A stretch of 64,000 nt of DNA, taken from positions 434,001-498,000 of the forward strand of contig WACJ01000214.1 in NCBI GenBank assembly GCA_008973525.1, given 5' to 3'. Positions 45,241 through 56,819 of this stretch are shown piece after piece. The number at the start of each line of letters is the position of its first letter. The stretch's first letter is position 1. Source of the stretch: Stenopsyche tienmushanensis. Taxonomy: Eukaryota; Arthropoda; Insecta; Trichoptera; Stenopsychidae. Below the pieces are notes generated by a model. That model did not search any database. It saw nothing but the letters and a program-made list of their open reading frames with translations, and was not told where the DNA came from. The position numbers and the translations under genes were made by a program.

Positions 45241-46430
45241 CGGTTTATAACACACCACAGCAATGCTTAAGGACCTTGTATACTGGTATTAAATACGAAA
45301 ACCATGTAATTTTGCATTGGTTTTTTTCGAAATTATATCCTTTTTAAATCACCGCCTGGGCAATCTAGTACCTTAAAAAATATGTAATTCGAACTTTAGA
45401 TTGAATGTATATAAGTGAATAAATTATACATTTCATTACATGCAGTATAGGTTTCAATTTTATTTTTAAATCAGATAATTATAGTGTTATTATGCTTATT
45501 TATGATCGAATATAATTGAATGTATAGGAAGAAAAAATACTACTAAAAAACCATTTTTATTTTCTATATTAATGATCGTTAATGCATTGAATGCAATTGA
45601 AATGTCTTATCAGCAGCTTTGATGCATGTAAAACAGATACAAAATATGCAGATGAAATAGATACCTTGAGACAAAATTAGCATATTAATGGGATAGCTTT
45701 AATAAAAAAAAATGTTTAAAAAAAGAATGCATAAGCAATATTGAACTCTTTTCATTGACTTGTTGAAATTTTAATTTACGATGCAAAGCCGATATTTTTT
45801 GTATATTATTTGGTTGAATTATATTTTTTAATAGAGTATTTCATCAGATGCATTGAAAAACGTGATGCAGTGTCTCATTCAAATTTAATATAATATTTTT
45901 ATATAATAATATAAGCATTCCTATGAAAATACAGATTTTTTAAATTTATATTCAGAGTGTATTGCCTTAAAAACTCCAATAAAAAGATAAAGAATTATTT
46001 CACAGGTCAAATTAACTTAATTTAAAAACCCACCCCTAAATGTGTGAAAAGGGCGTTGGACAATTAAAATAACAGCCCCTACAATTTAACCCTTGTTTAT
46101 TTCTGATAATTTGAATAAATAAACATTATTTTTTTAATGTGTAACAAATAATTTTACTGCTTTTATAAAGTTAATTTGTTCAGATCCATTCAATATTAAA
46201 GAACACACTGAAAAATGATAATGAGGACGATGAGCAAGTCTTTTGTCTGTAATTCTTCTGAGCCATATTTTTCACATAAACGCAAATAAATATTATTTCC
46301 CGTATAAATCTCTTAGTTTATCTGATCCCTTCAATTATTATTGACTCAATATCCACTGGACTATATATAAAAACTATTATTATAATAGATTTGAATTATT
46401 TCCGCATTGAAAGAGATTGAAATTATTTCC
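45240..46430. other. AT-rich non-coding stretch
   Basis: Nothing recognised. Confidence 0.5.
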
Positions 46431-46439
46431 CACAGATAC

Positions 46440-46630
46440 ATCCACCCCGAATCATCTTCCTAGAAAATCCCACGCATGCATTTTGTCCATCCACCTGGCT
46501 TCCAACTTGTCTCTGTGCGAAATTTTCCACCCACCCTTACACAGATCGCACCCCACATTTACAACGAGGGGTGTTAAATCCAACAATTAAGTGTTCCCAC
46601 ACTCCACTGCTGCAAACCACCCCACACATT
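46440..46630. promoter_or_regulatory. CACCC-box rich tract
   Basis: Within 190 bp the plus strand has repeated CCACCC/CACCCC words (about 46442, 46531, 46549, 46617) and related CCACCT and CCCACAC words, giving a local C-over-G skew. CACCC boxes are bound by KLF/Sp-type zinc fingers. It could also be degenerate simple sequence. Confidence 0.25.
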
Positions 46631-46759
46631 GGTTCAGACCATTGTGTTCCGATGTTGAGATTTGATCCAATTGCAGCGTCCTCGAAGTGGATCATGGAAT
46701 TAAATACACATACGAAACACATATGAATGCTAAACAACCAAAATAAAAACAACTGATTT

Positions 46760-47650
46760 GACGCTGATATGATAGATTGACAGCTCTTGTATGCAAATTG
46801 GTGTTTTAAATATTAGCCATGAATTCCGCATGCAAATTTCAATACGTTTTTTTCTGTTTTTGGAATATTTTCCGGTGAGAGGACGGCTCATATTGTGTAT
46901 AAAGGTTATAAGTTCAAACGAAAACTCATAAAAAACACATAAATATAAAGAGGGATCATCACTTTAAATATGGTGAAACGCTCCCATCATTTAATGACTA
47001 ATCATTCGTGCGCTTTTATTGCAATTTTATGTCATCGTGGCATCGATTTTTAATAAATAAATATTGAGTGTGTGTTAAAATACATTTCCATATACAAATT
47101 AACTCAGATTGGACAAAATACCATAAATAATGCTGTTTAAAATTTTAAAAAAAATCGAATAATATGTTCTTGTTTATTGTCAATAAATTATTTGAAAATT
47201 ATGATGTTTGCTTAAGTATTCAATGAATATTTTTAAAAAAATCATCGAAAATCTTAAACAATTTAAATTTGAAAATACTTTAGATTGAAGACTAATAATA
47301 TCGAGGGTTAATAATATAATTTCTTAAAACAAGTCGTTTGAATATCAGGGACCCTTTATGAAATATTTATTAATTTAATGACCCCCTGCCGAAAAAAATA
47401 TATGATAAAACCCTTTTAATTCAATTGATAAGAACGCATGTTTAACTTCTTTCATTGTTTAAAATTTGAATTATTTTCCAAAGGGTTCTAAATGTATGCC
47501 ATTATGTTGTTGATAATATTAAATTTGTATAAATAGATTAAAAAAAAATGTCCCAAATTGATTTACTGTGTTTAAATAAGTTAGAGCATCATCGCTATTT
47601 TATATTTAAATTTACACGTTGACATATTATTTACCATATCTTAAAATCAT
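46760..47650. other. AT-rich non-coding stretch
   Basis: Nothing recognised. Confidence 0.5.
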
Positions 47651-47653
47651 TCA

Positions 47654-47912
47654 TGCAGAATGTCCATCGTAGCATGGATTGTCTTGCTGAAACATCATCG
47701 ATATCCATATAATTCAGGTTAAGTTAAAGTTGCTTAACATCGATCTGTAATGCTGGCCGTTGATGGTTATGATTATGCCAGTTTCGTTTTGGAAGAAGTT
47801 CGGACCGATGATTCTACCAGACCAAAATCCACATTGGTGTTGTTTATTATTGATTGGTATTGTTCCAAATTAGAAAAATTTGCTTATTCACACGTTCATT
47901 CATCCAAAAATA
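47654..47912 (-). pseudogene. DDE transposase fragment (FQQD type), second copy
   Basis: The minus strand gives, with frameshifts, FWMNERVNKQIFLIW, CGFWSGRIIGPNFFQNETG, ITINGQHYRSMLSNF and MFQQDNPCYDGHSA. These match in order the central catalytic part of the same transposase group as 42542-42969 (YVNKQ, CG-W--GIIGPYFF, NG-RYR-M, FQQDGATCHTA). The second catalytic Asp (FQQD) is kept here. N- and C-terminal parts are absent and stops interrupt the frame. The 112-codon plus frame over the same bases (47750-48088) is a shadow. Confidence 0.7.
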
Positions 47913-48099
47913 TTGAAATAGTCTTTAAGTCTTTATTGAAATACCCTGCAAATTTAAAGATTCATCTGCGATTCTCTTATATTTCTCGGATTATAAGGAT
48001 TGTGAAGATATTTTTTAAAGAAATGAAGTTGATTTTCATCAATAATTATGCTAAAAAAGTCTGTAAACTTATAACAATCTTGACCTAGAAGAGGCAATT

Positions 48100-48260
48100 T
48101 AGTTTGTATTAATATTTTCCCAATGGTTTGCATCTTTCTGCTTCCTGCTCCACCTTTGCTCGTGACTCTACAGAGGTCATTAATTGTACATTACAACAAT
48201 GTCTTGCGCACTTTAGCGTAATGTCCTAATCTAAAAAAGCCATTCAATCATTATAGAGAT
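48100..48260. other. Non-coding spacer
   Basis: Nothing recognised. Confidence 0.4.
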
Positions 48261-48910
48261 GATAAATTTATGCATGTGAAAAACATGGGAATAATACGAG
48301 AACTAATTTAATTATGGCGTCGACAACAACAAATGTCCGCATTAGCCTGATACGAAGTTGAATAATAACAGCTGGTGGATTACATTTTGATTTTGAAACG
48401 ATACTAGCTACAGCAGAAGTGGAATCGAAACCCACAGGCGGTTCTTGCGAGGCGCCTTGCTCTGCCTGACCCAGCCGTACCAAATGATGGAGACTTATGA
48501 ATTCATTACAATGAGATTATGTCTTCCCATTATGAGTGTGCCCACGCAACTCTCATATGAATTGTCTCGATCAGCTTTTTTTACCATCCTTATAAATCGG
48601 TGCTCTTACGGCTTTTATTATACCATTATGCGCATTTGACACTCTTGCCCTTTGTGAAATTCATTATCGAATCGACAACCAGGCATTACGGCGAGTCCCT
48701 GGTGATAAACGTCTCGCGATTAACGATTCAAAGGCATCCTTGACTTCTCTTTTTTATAGGACAATCATAATGCTATAGATAATTTATCGGCAATGATTTA
48801 TAAGCTCATAACATAAAAGCGGTGGTCCAAATCGAAATTTCTGCAAATAGCATTAAATCATCTCACGACCTTCGCACTGGATTCACTTTCCAATACATCC
48901 CCCTCACATC
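48260..48910. other. Moderately complex block
   Basis: Balanced composition with ORFs on both strands (48268-48483 minus, 48445-48639 plus) and no known domain. Regulatory DNA is likelier than exon, but unproven. Confidence 0.2.
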
Positions 48911-49633
48911 ATGCGTTACCTAGTCATAAATTCAAACGTTCTCAACATATGTATAATTTCAAATCAATTAAAATATACTGTTGTATATGAAAATTAAATT
49001 TAACATTATATTGATATTTGAAAACGAGGTTTTTTCCGCTTACACTGTTTTTTACATATTGTATTTTATAAAGGCTTATTTTATCAAATTTATGATGAAA
49101 ATGCCTATGAAAGAATGTTTTATGAACTAATTATATCCTTTGTAAATTTTTATTTTTTGCAGTTAATTTTGAATAAGAATTTTGTGCATATACATGCAAA
49201 AACGCAAATCTTCTTTGTTGATAATTAATCATGACATCATTTATTAATAAGGGCGTATGATTATTTAAAACAAGAATAATACATTCAACGTTTTGGCTTT
49301 CTAATTTCCAGTTTACAGAAACGTGTCTCGATGCAAATATTCTGTAAAAGAGGGATGATTTCAAGAAAAAAATACTATTACCATAAGGTCACATTTATCC
49401 CTAAAGGCTTGATTGAAAATTTTAAACTTATTTAAAATTGTATTTGACGTATGTTTCAACATAAATATAATTTATTCAATAAAATAGTATTAATAAGTTT
49501 GTATAGTATTTTGTTAAAGAAAAACTAAATTAGAAGGTACAGCAGGGAAACATTTTTTTATTTGAAATCCGGACCCTGAAGCTGCATTTATTCCGAGAAG
49601 TTTCCGAATTTCGGTTTCGAAATTACCTGACCT
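48910..49633. other. AT-rich non-coding stretch
   Basis: Nothing recognised. Confidence 0.5.
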
Positions 49634-50095
49634 AACCCTGACCCTGACAAACTGGTACCTCTTCAGGTATAACGATTTATTGAATGATTTGTATATTGTG
49701 GCATATCATTGGAAAGGATACAATCCAAAGAACTTTTTAAATCTAAACAAAGTTCAAAATAGTTATTATTTTTTGTCTTTATAGAATTTAGAAGTTGACA
49801 TTTCTGATTCGATTGAACGTTTTATTTGACTTTGGAAGCTCAGAAGTAATTTTTCTAAAACTAATCTCATAAAATAGTTATTTATTTTGATTAAAAATAC
49901 AAAAACAATGAGTTATTTCGAGCTATTACGACCGCAGATTAAAAAGATATGACGATTTAAATGTGAAATTTTGGGTATTTTTTTAAATCTATTTTGACAA
50001 CCCTGACACTTAGGACACAGAGTCTATGTGTGAAATATAACAAAATACCCCTCTAATGTCCAAACATTTTTTGTCGGCCCATGTGCAAAACCACA
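49634..50095 (+). mobile_element. DDE transposon, SPDLTPLD family, copy 3 (3' part)
   Basis: This is the reverse complement of 19085-19580 over about 460 bp. Landmarks are CCTGACCCTGACAAACTGGTA, TTATTGAATGATTTGTA, CATTGGAAAGGATA, TTTTATTTGACTTTGGA, GAGTTATTTC, CGCAGATTAAAAAGATATGAC and GTGAAATTTTGGGTATTTTT. Its outer end (GTCGGCCCATGTGCAAAAC) corresponds to the terminal repeat. It has no transposase sequence and seems to be a 3'-terminal fragment. Confidence 0.7.
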
Positions 50096-50099
50096 CGTA

Positions 50100-51050
50100 T
50101 ATTAGAATTGGCTTTACATTTTTAGTTTCTGGTATATATTTACGATTTCACGATAATATGATTCTACTGTAAAAGTTTGTTTCTGTTTTTAAGAACAAAT
50201 TACTTATTATGCTCTTATTTATCCATCGTGCATTTTTAACCGTAACAATGAGCTTTTTTATGCATTGAAAGCTTTTGAGAAATTTAACCATTGCCCAGAT
50301 ATTTTCTTATAATATCGTATAAACCTAAACTACAATAGTATTGATACGATTTACAAATTGGGTTTTCTTAAGCTTCCACTGTGATTTTTAAGTCTCTTCA
50401 CAATAATTTTGGATCTTATTTAACACACTAACGTACACAGTCGTCAAATCTCGTCATACGACTCCAGATAATACTTGTTTTTTGCGTCAGATAAGTTTAT
50501 GCATACCGTCTTCGTGGACACTTCAAATCTTATCTCATATCGACGAAACTCATCTAAATGAAAAAATATTTTTTTTAAACTTTTTAACTGTTTGAATACA
50601 TCTTAAAAAAATAGGAAAATTCCCTGGATTCAAATTTCTACAGTATTTTTGTATTGTCCCTGTAGGTAGCCAAAATGGTTGGCAATTCTCCCAGAAAAGG
50701 GCTTGCTAAAAGTCATGTTAAAAAATCAATGGATCCAATGGTGATTACATCACTTAAATATTGAGCATGCATTCATTAAAAAATCCAAGGAATTCAATTT
50801 ATGATTATGTACAATTGCGTATGATTTCATATTTTTTATCTGTCAGTTTTGAATGTGGTTTAATAATGATTGCAGGAAATATTAATGTGCAGTAGCTTGA
50901 GGTATGACAACGCGCTTAATTTAAGGAAAACATGAATTGGCACAGCATGATTTTTCAACATCCAACTAGGCTTGTATTGAGAGTTTTATTAGAAATTAAA
51001 GCAAGTATTCTGATATGCGTATTATTCATTCATAAGCGGATTATAATTAA
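50100..51050. other. AT-rich non-coding stretch
   Basis: Nothing recognised. Confidence 0.5.
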
Positions 51051-51760
51051 ATGCCACACATTCTGCACCATGAGGGTGTCTACTAAAAATGCGGCCAACC
51101 CACTCAGTCAGGTAGGCATGACATCGCTCATTAAAGACCGAGACAAAAGCGTGTTATTAATTTAAATTCAATGGTAAAAGGATCAGTGTCGGGTGTCCTA
51201 GATGGCGCTAGAGGACGCGGAAGGTGCCTCCGCTAATTGTTTATTGCTCTTGGCTACACCTCTCATTTGCAAGTCTTCTGCACGCGAGGAGGGCCACACA
51301 ATTTCAATATGCTAATGGCCCCACCTCACCTCTATCACGTTTCGTTTCGGCACAGAGGTGACGACTTCAATACCCTTTTTACTTGTTCTTCAGTCGGCTT
51401 TGATACGCCTTTGTGACCCAGGAATAAATTTGTGCTGAAGGTAGTGGTGCAGTGCCAACAGCAACCACGCTAACCATCAAAGAAGTACCGTTTTGCGTCT
51501 TAAGCTCGCATAATTAATCTGCCATGTTGAAAAACCCACTTAGTTATTCCGCCGGTGCTTTTATTTCAAGTCTCGAACAATACATGAAAACTACATTTTC
51601 AGGAAATCCGAATGGCATGCGATTTTTTAAGCTCGAAATTAGCATCATTTATTCGGCATCTGTACCTGAAGCACATAATATCGCTTATTATTATGCTCGT
51701 CTAAGTAACCACCGTTATACATTTCACCAACTGGGCATCCAAATAAGGCTATAATTTTCT
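51050..51760. other. Higher-complexity block
   Basis: Balanced composition including a CTCF-like site (51198-51211). The 76-codon frame at 51524-51754 begins MLKNPLSYSAGAFISSLEQYM but matches no known family. Candidate regulatory DNA or exon. Confidence 0.25.
51198..51211 (+). promoter_or_regulatory. CTCF-like motif
   Basis: CTAGATGGCGCTAG is close to the insulator protein CTCF core consensus (AG(A/G)(T/G)GGCGCT). It is flanked by GTCCTAG and CTAGAGGAC, which form an inverted repeat around it. Confidence 0.3.
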
Positions 51761-52117
51761 AGGATGCTATAAATTCATCACATGTTGACATGTGTAGGTA
51801 ACGAACATATCACATTGTGTTTCTTAACGGTTTCACAGTACAGTGTCTTCATTGTTTCATGGAAGAACCAGGTTAATAAATTCTGAGTTTCAGTAATGAT
51901 TACGGTAAAACATGTTTATTGAAATATTTCGTGAAATGATGCATTGGAAGATGATCATGGGGATTCTTATAAGGATCAAGTTAGAACCAACAATATAATT
52001 GATCAAATTATAGCTTTAATTGGTTTAAAGTCCTAATTGAATTTCAGCCATCTATCCATGATAGCAAAGTTGTCTAATTGAAGGGATAGTTGATACATAT
52101 TAAAAAAAATAAGATCT
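51760..52117. other. AT-rich non-coding stretch
   Basis: Nothing recognised. Confidence 0.5.
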
Positions 52118-52125
52118 ACCTAGAT

Positions 52126-52226
52126 CAGCGGTTCTTGAACTCATATAGTCCACGGACACTTAATCAATAATGTTTTCTGTAAATAGTTCCACGAAAATAT
52201 AACGGACCCAAGCTTAAGAACCGCTG
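52126..52226. mobile_element. hAT-like MITE with target duplication
   Basis: The left end CAGCGGTTCTTGAACT (52126) and right end AGCTTAAGAACCGCTG (to 52226) are inverted repeats of the form CAG-GGTTCTTAA common in hAT elements. Inner GTCCACGGAC and ACGGACCC extend the dyad. Flanks ACCTAGAT (52118-52125) and GCTTAGAT (52227-52234) match at 6 of 8 positions, consistent with the 8-bp target duplication hAT transposases make. The 101-bp element is non-coding. Confidence 0.7.
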
Positions 52227-52234
52227 GCTTAGAT

Positions 52235-52740
52235 ATTTAAAGTATTGATAATGCTTAAACTGATTAATCATTTATCGCTAAGTTATGGCTATTAAATAAT
52301 ACGATCGCACTTAAAATCATAGGTTGATCCACATCAGGTCTAAATTTCATCAAGGTATTTTTTCTTGGATACGCATAAATTAAGTCTGTAAGTTGCACTT
52401 TACTTTATTAATTCGCTATCATTCATTGTTTAAGATCAACGCATTTTCATCGAGATCAAACGATAATCAATGCTCTATAAAACCTTATTTTTAGAAGGTT
52501 TAAATACATATAATACAGTTATGGTCCAAATGAGCAACAATAATGTCGAATGTCAGATTTTTTATTTTTTTAAAAATCAGATCTGCTACCAAGGCAATAA
52601 AATTCAAACAAATTACTGAAATAAAGATGATATCTACGGAGCTTTCAAGCAAAAAAATGTTTTCATTGAAATAGGGCGTTCAAGGGTAGGTTTCTTCATC
52701 GAATATAAGTTATAATACCAGTCTCATTATTTTATAGCCA
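52235..52740. other. AT-rich non-coding stretch
   Basis: Nothing recognised apart from possible decayed mariner 3' sequence near 52700. Confidence 0.4.
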
Positions 52741-52960
52741 CGTTTCGTATATGCATTTATCAAAAATATTTATGATGTAAACGTTGTTTATTTCTTCTAA
52801 ATAATTTTAATGCTCCTAATAATTTGATGCAAATCCTCTTCGACTACGCTTCTAATTGTCAGCAATAAGCTTCTGCAAATATAGTTTTTCCCAGTTTAAA
52901 AAGTTCATAATGAATAGCTTCAATCATATTACACCAAACTCATAAAATGACCTATCAGAG
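52740..52960 (-). pseudogene. Mariner transposase fragment
   Basis: On the minus strand, starting near 52940, a V-stop-YD-stop block (Trp codons turned to stops, family V-W-W-D-W) is followed after a frameshift by AIHYELFKLGKTIFAEAYC, stop, QLEA. This is the segment between the first and second catalytic acids of mariner transposases (family pattern YYELL--GETI----YC-QL). Neither the HHDN nor the YSPDLAPSD motif can be read downstream. It is a short, dead fragment. Confidence 0.5.
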
Positions 52961-53410
52961 TATAAATTCGTATTTGGGTGTTGAATATTACCAAGGAAAA
53001 TAGATTACAAAAAATATTTATTTAACTTTGTCCGAATACAAATTGAATTTAAACATGCGAACATAATGGATTTATTTCGGGATAACCTAATAATGTAAGC
53101 ACATTTTTATATAATGGATTTTTTGTCCTTGGCCTGCAAATACTTGAACTGATTAAGTTTGTCTTTGCAGTGGATATGGTGTTATTCGAAGATAATGTGG
53201 CATTTGGAAGCCTTGCGCATTACTGATTTAGTGCAAATTGATTATTTGAAACACAGTTTGATTGCTATATAAATTCGTTCTTATTGTCCTTAAGATAAAT
53301 GGAATTGGATGTAAACACGACGTCCAGTTTGGTTCGCAGCAGCTTTAAAATAGTGCAAATGGCGATATGATGTGATGTTTTTATGGCGCTAACCGAGTTG
53401 TCTTTGAAGG
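52960..53410. other. AT-rich non-coding stretch
   Basis: Nothing recognised. Confidence 0.4.
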
Positions 53411-53562
53411 CTTTTAGTGTTTTTAGCCATTCGGGAGATTTATTTGATTATTTTTATATTTAAATGTATACAAGAGCCGATGTACACGATAGTTACTCGA
53501 TTGTGCGAAGCACATTGTTGTTATTGGTACATGTTGTTTTCGCAGCACGCAATAATGACATG

Positions 53563-53946
53563 TCACCGCTCCATACAATGGTCACCCACGCCAATGAGCC
53601 GCAGAGCAAGTGAACCTTTTAATGAAAGCCTTCGTGAAATGGTATCCGACTCTCGATCAAAACCTTTCCATCTATTCATGTTAACACCGAGATATCCAAC
53701 GGATTTATAAACTTCGTCCAGGATACGATTGTGTGTTTTCAAAGGCACGCATTCGCAAAGGTCTCGGAGCTGCATTCGGTCATGTCGGGCCTCACAATGG
53801 TAATTGCATAATCTAAAAGATATATAATTCTTGTCAACGTCGGGTCTGATCCGATGTGTATTCGGAATTCGCGGAGAGTAGGCGAAGTATTGGAGCAACG
53901 CGTGACGAAGCAGAAAGACTTCGGCGAAGAGGTGAGATCTCGTCAC
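53563..53946 (-). other. Unrecognised 127-codon ORF in a complex block
   Basis: The frame opens with GTG at 53946 and runs 127 codons through a block of balanced composition (53500-54110). Composition is protein-like, with a Cys/His cluster (LCNYHCEARH, CECV) at about residues 51-73 and a charged C-terminal half (MNRWKGFDRESDTISRRL). An overlapping plus frame at 53417-53710 is probably a shadow. No domain, splice site pair or repeat partner was recognised. It is one of the longest frames in the window. Confidence 0.25.
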
Positions 53947-54109
53947 GTCGAAGGTGGTACCTTCTCGTATTGCAGGACTCGAACCAAGATTTCAATTTGT
54001 TAATTACATACCATGGATACTATTGTATTCATGGCGACTTCTTCCGCGAAGTATCGCGTTCCTTGTTAACAAGCAAGTGTTGAATGACACCATCACGACA
54101 TGCAGAGAG

Positions 54110-54984
54110 GCTGTATTTAAACTATTTTAAAACCAAAGGGATTCAGACTCAAAAAAACCACTATGAAATAATTATGGAAATATATACATGTTGTTCGCGT
54201 ATGGACTTAAATAATACGAAACAAATCACTCTAAACCAGAACCACCAAATAAAACATTAGTAAGAAGTTGATTAACAAGCATCAGTCATATAAAACAGGG
54301 CTGGCAATTGATTCAATATCAATAATTTTTATCGGTTCGGTTACAGTTTTCTTGGTTGGAAGTTTGGGAGTCCCATTCTGGGTACATAGCAAATATATAA
54401 GAATAAATAAGCTAAACAAAATATATAATAATTACTTAAGATTACAAACTGGAATTTGGGTTGATAACGATATTATCTGAAGTATTGATTTAACAGGACA
54501 ATTATAGACAAAACATTTAACAAGATTGACATTTAATTGACAAATAAGATGATTCCAAGCTGCCTCTTATGCATTTTATAGGCCATGTTACCATTAATGG
54601 TTACATTTTTAAAAATACAATTTAAAAGTAAATTATTAAAACGTGCTACATATTTATCAACATCATTGTCTTAGCCTAAGATGGTTATATTGATAAATAA
54701 ATTTTGATAAAAAACATATTATTAATGGTTTAAATTGATAACACTTAGCTTGGCGTATTATGCATAAAAAAATATACATACTTCACAAAAAAGCATATGG
54801 TATCGATATTTCCTTAATTGAATCGAGCTAAAGGATATCCAATATTTCCTAGACGATTTATCGTCAATTAAGATGGATATATTGTTACAAACGTAATCTT
54901 AAATATCAGATTTGACGAGATATTTACTTTTTAAAAATGCTGATAACTTGAGCTTATATATTAAATATCAATTATGTATGTTAT
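54110..54984. other. AT-rich non-coding stretch
   Basis: A 70-codon frame at 54268-54480 has a hydrophobic segment but is unrecognised. Confidence 0.4.
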
Positions 54985-55443
54985 ATGTTATTGGGATATA
55001 TAGATGAAGTTCTTAGCCCAGAATGGTTCATTTTTCAGCACATATCTCACAAAAAGTCTAACTCATTCAACACATCCGAAATGTATACTCAAAGGAAGCA
55101 ATTATACTTTTTATTTAAAATTAATGAACGTACGACGTTTGTGATTTGGAAAGTGGTCATCTCCGGTGCAAATATGCAAAAATTTGCATGTATTCGTCTG
55201 CAGACAGATAAAGAACGATCGAGATTAGTCTCCGGCAGGTTGAAACCTGTAATCTGGTGTACGCAAGTCGACGTTCTGGTTCACTGGACCACATTCAAAT
55301 CCTTATTTATTATACGTTACATAGTAATTAGAGAGTGCAGCTTGAATTATGACAGCGAAATCTTACAAGACACTAAGCAATGTTCAACAAGGAATCAAAT
55401 ACAATTGTGCGATATATCAGGCATAGGTGCGGCTCCATTTTAA
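54985..55443 (+). other. Unrecognised 152-codon ORF, longest in the window
   Basis: ATG at 54985 to TAA at 55441. The product shows no signal peptide and no repeated or catalytic motif that I recognise. Residues 60-150 have mixed, protein-like composition, whereas the first third is Phe/Ser/Lys-rich. A frame this long is not expected often by chance at this AT content, but the local GC content is higher, so chance remains possible. A POU-type dyad lies inside (55174-55189), so it may instead be regulatory DNA. Confidence 0.25.
55174..55189. promoter_or_regulatory. POU/octamer-type dyad
   Basis: ATGCAAA (55174-55180) and TTTGCAT (55183-55189) are perfect inverted half-sites with a 2-bp spacer. 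The right half is part of ATTTGCAT, the exact complement of the octamer ATGCAAAT, and a third TGCAAAT overlaps upstream. POU proteins bind such dimeric arrangements. Confidence 0.3.
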
Positions 55444-56320
55444 GATTTAGAGGGTTACCGACTCTTATTAATGGTAACAATTTAATAAGGCGAACAAATT
55501 TATTCGCTAAGCAGCATTGTCCGGGGCGATATGATCATGTGTTGATCTATTAACGGTATTGGCATACACATGTATGGGTACTCAAGTGTCCCTTACCAGG
55601 AGTAAAAGCTCGCCATATAAAGCTCCGCTACAATCGAACAATCGAAAGCTTGCCCACTCCAGCAAACTGCATTAATTATTTTGTTTAATCTCTCTTTAGA
55701 TTATCCTGAGGCCTTAATCGTATTCACTGCGGTCATATAAGAAAAAAAAACATGTCTGATATAATTTCCACGACTCCATATCAATTCTATGATCGTATCT
55801 AATTGGAATACGGCTGTGTATAATCGATCAAGCGTTGCATAAGCTCGAATCAATATATTTTATTCATCATCATTTTGATATTTTTCATATTTAAATCGGT
55901 TTTCGTGCCACCCTATCATAAAAATCATAATGAGTTATCTTTTAGTTCCCTTTGAAATTATGTTCAAAATTTGCATTTACAACTGCAAATGACACGACGT
56001 TCTTTGCATTTTAATAGCAAGGACATGCAATTGTATTTAAATCGCAACCCCATGATTCATAACTTACCATCATAATTGTCTATCCTTGTGGTGCAATATT
56101 TTAATCCATGGTTTAAAAATTGTGTTCAAAACGTCTATTAATAAAGTTTAAATCTGATTTACTTTAAAAACAAACATTTGAAAATACTCAATATTTAGTA
56201 ATAATTCTATTTAACATTTATTAAATACCTCAAATGAACTATCAGCCATTTAACCCTTTGAGTAGTGAAATAATTTAGAATCATTTTAGATCCACTTATC
56301 ATCCGTAAAAATCCACTTAT
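55444..56320. other. Non-coding stretch
   Basis: 55440-55680 is of balanced composition, the rest AT-rich. Nothing recognised. Confidence 0.4.
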
Positions 56321-56329
56321 CCGACAGGA

Positions 56330-56590
56330 CCGCCGCAGCGTGTATGAAGCTTGTACATAAATAAATGAACACTGCCGATACCACACAATATTCGGTTATT
56401 TATTTGTGTAAACATGAACAATACACTTAAAATCGATTAATGATATCATTCACATATCATTATTAGTTGATAAATCTCTGTTAATGATCTATAAAATCGT
56501 ACGATGTACGCAAGATACTCTCTCCGTTTCTGTTTCTTTCCAAACTCAACCTGCAAGATATTCTCCGTCTCTGTTTGTCTCTGAGTTCAA
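56330..56590 (-). repeat. Dispersed repeat, diverged copy B
   Basis: Read on the minus strand this aligns loosely with 62560-62780 of copy C: an AGAGAC-rich tract, GTACATCGTACGATTTTATAG, AT(T/C)(A)ACTAATAATGAT, ATAACCGAATATTGTG and ATCGGCAGTGTTCATTTATTTAT. The 3' part with the ORF start is missing. Divergence is clearly higher than between copies A and C. Confidence 0.5.
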
Positions 56591-56819
56591 CGTATAAAAA
56601 TGTTCTTTTTAAGTCACGGGAATTCGGGATACAACATTGTGTCTTACCTTTTTAAAGGGTGAATTAATTTTTTTGTTAAAAGATTGTCTTCAAACTCTAT
56701 AGATTAATTTTGACATCCTGGTTTAATGATGGATTCTTCTCAATAGTTATGATCTGAGTGAGTCTTTTCTTTATCACGGTCACTCGTTATTCCTAATGAT
56801 TAGTTGACTTTCCAATTTT

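Noticed and set aside
45605..45625. miR-2-like TATCA-GC-AGCTTTGATG
   Set aside because: It needs two gaps, lacks the family seed, and no precursor stem is visible.
47750..48088. 112-codon plus-strand ORF
   Set aside because: Its first third lies on the opposite strand of a clear transposase fragment (47654-47912, minus), and the rest is Lys/Ile/Phe-rich. It is a shadow.
48355..48380. Sequence sharing ACAGCTGGTGG with miR-317
   Set aside because: The seed is absent and no hairpin partner arm is visible.
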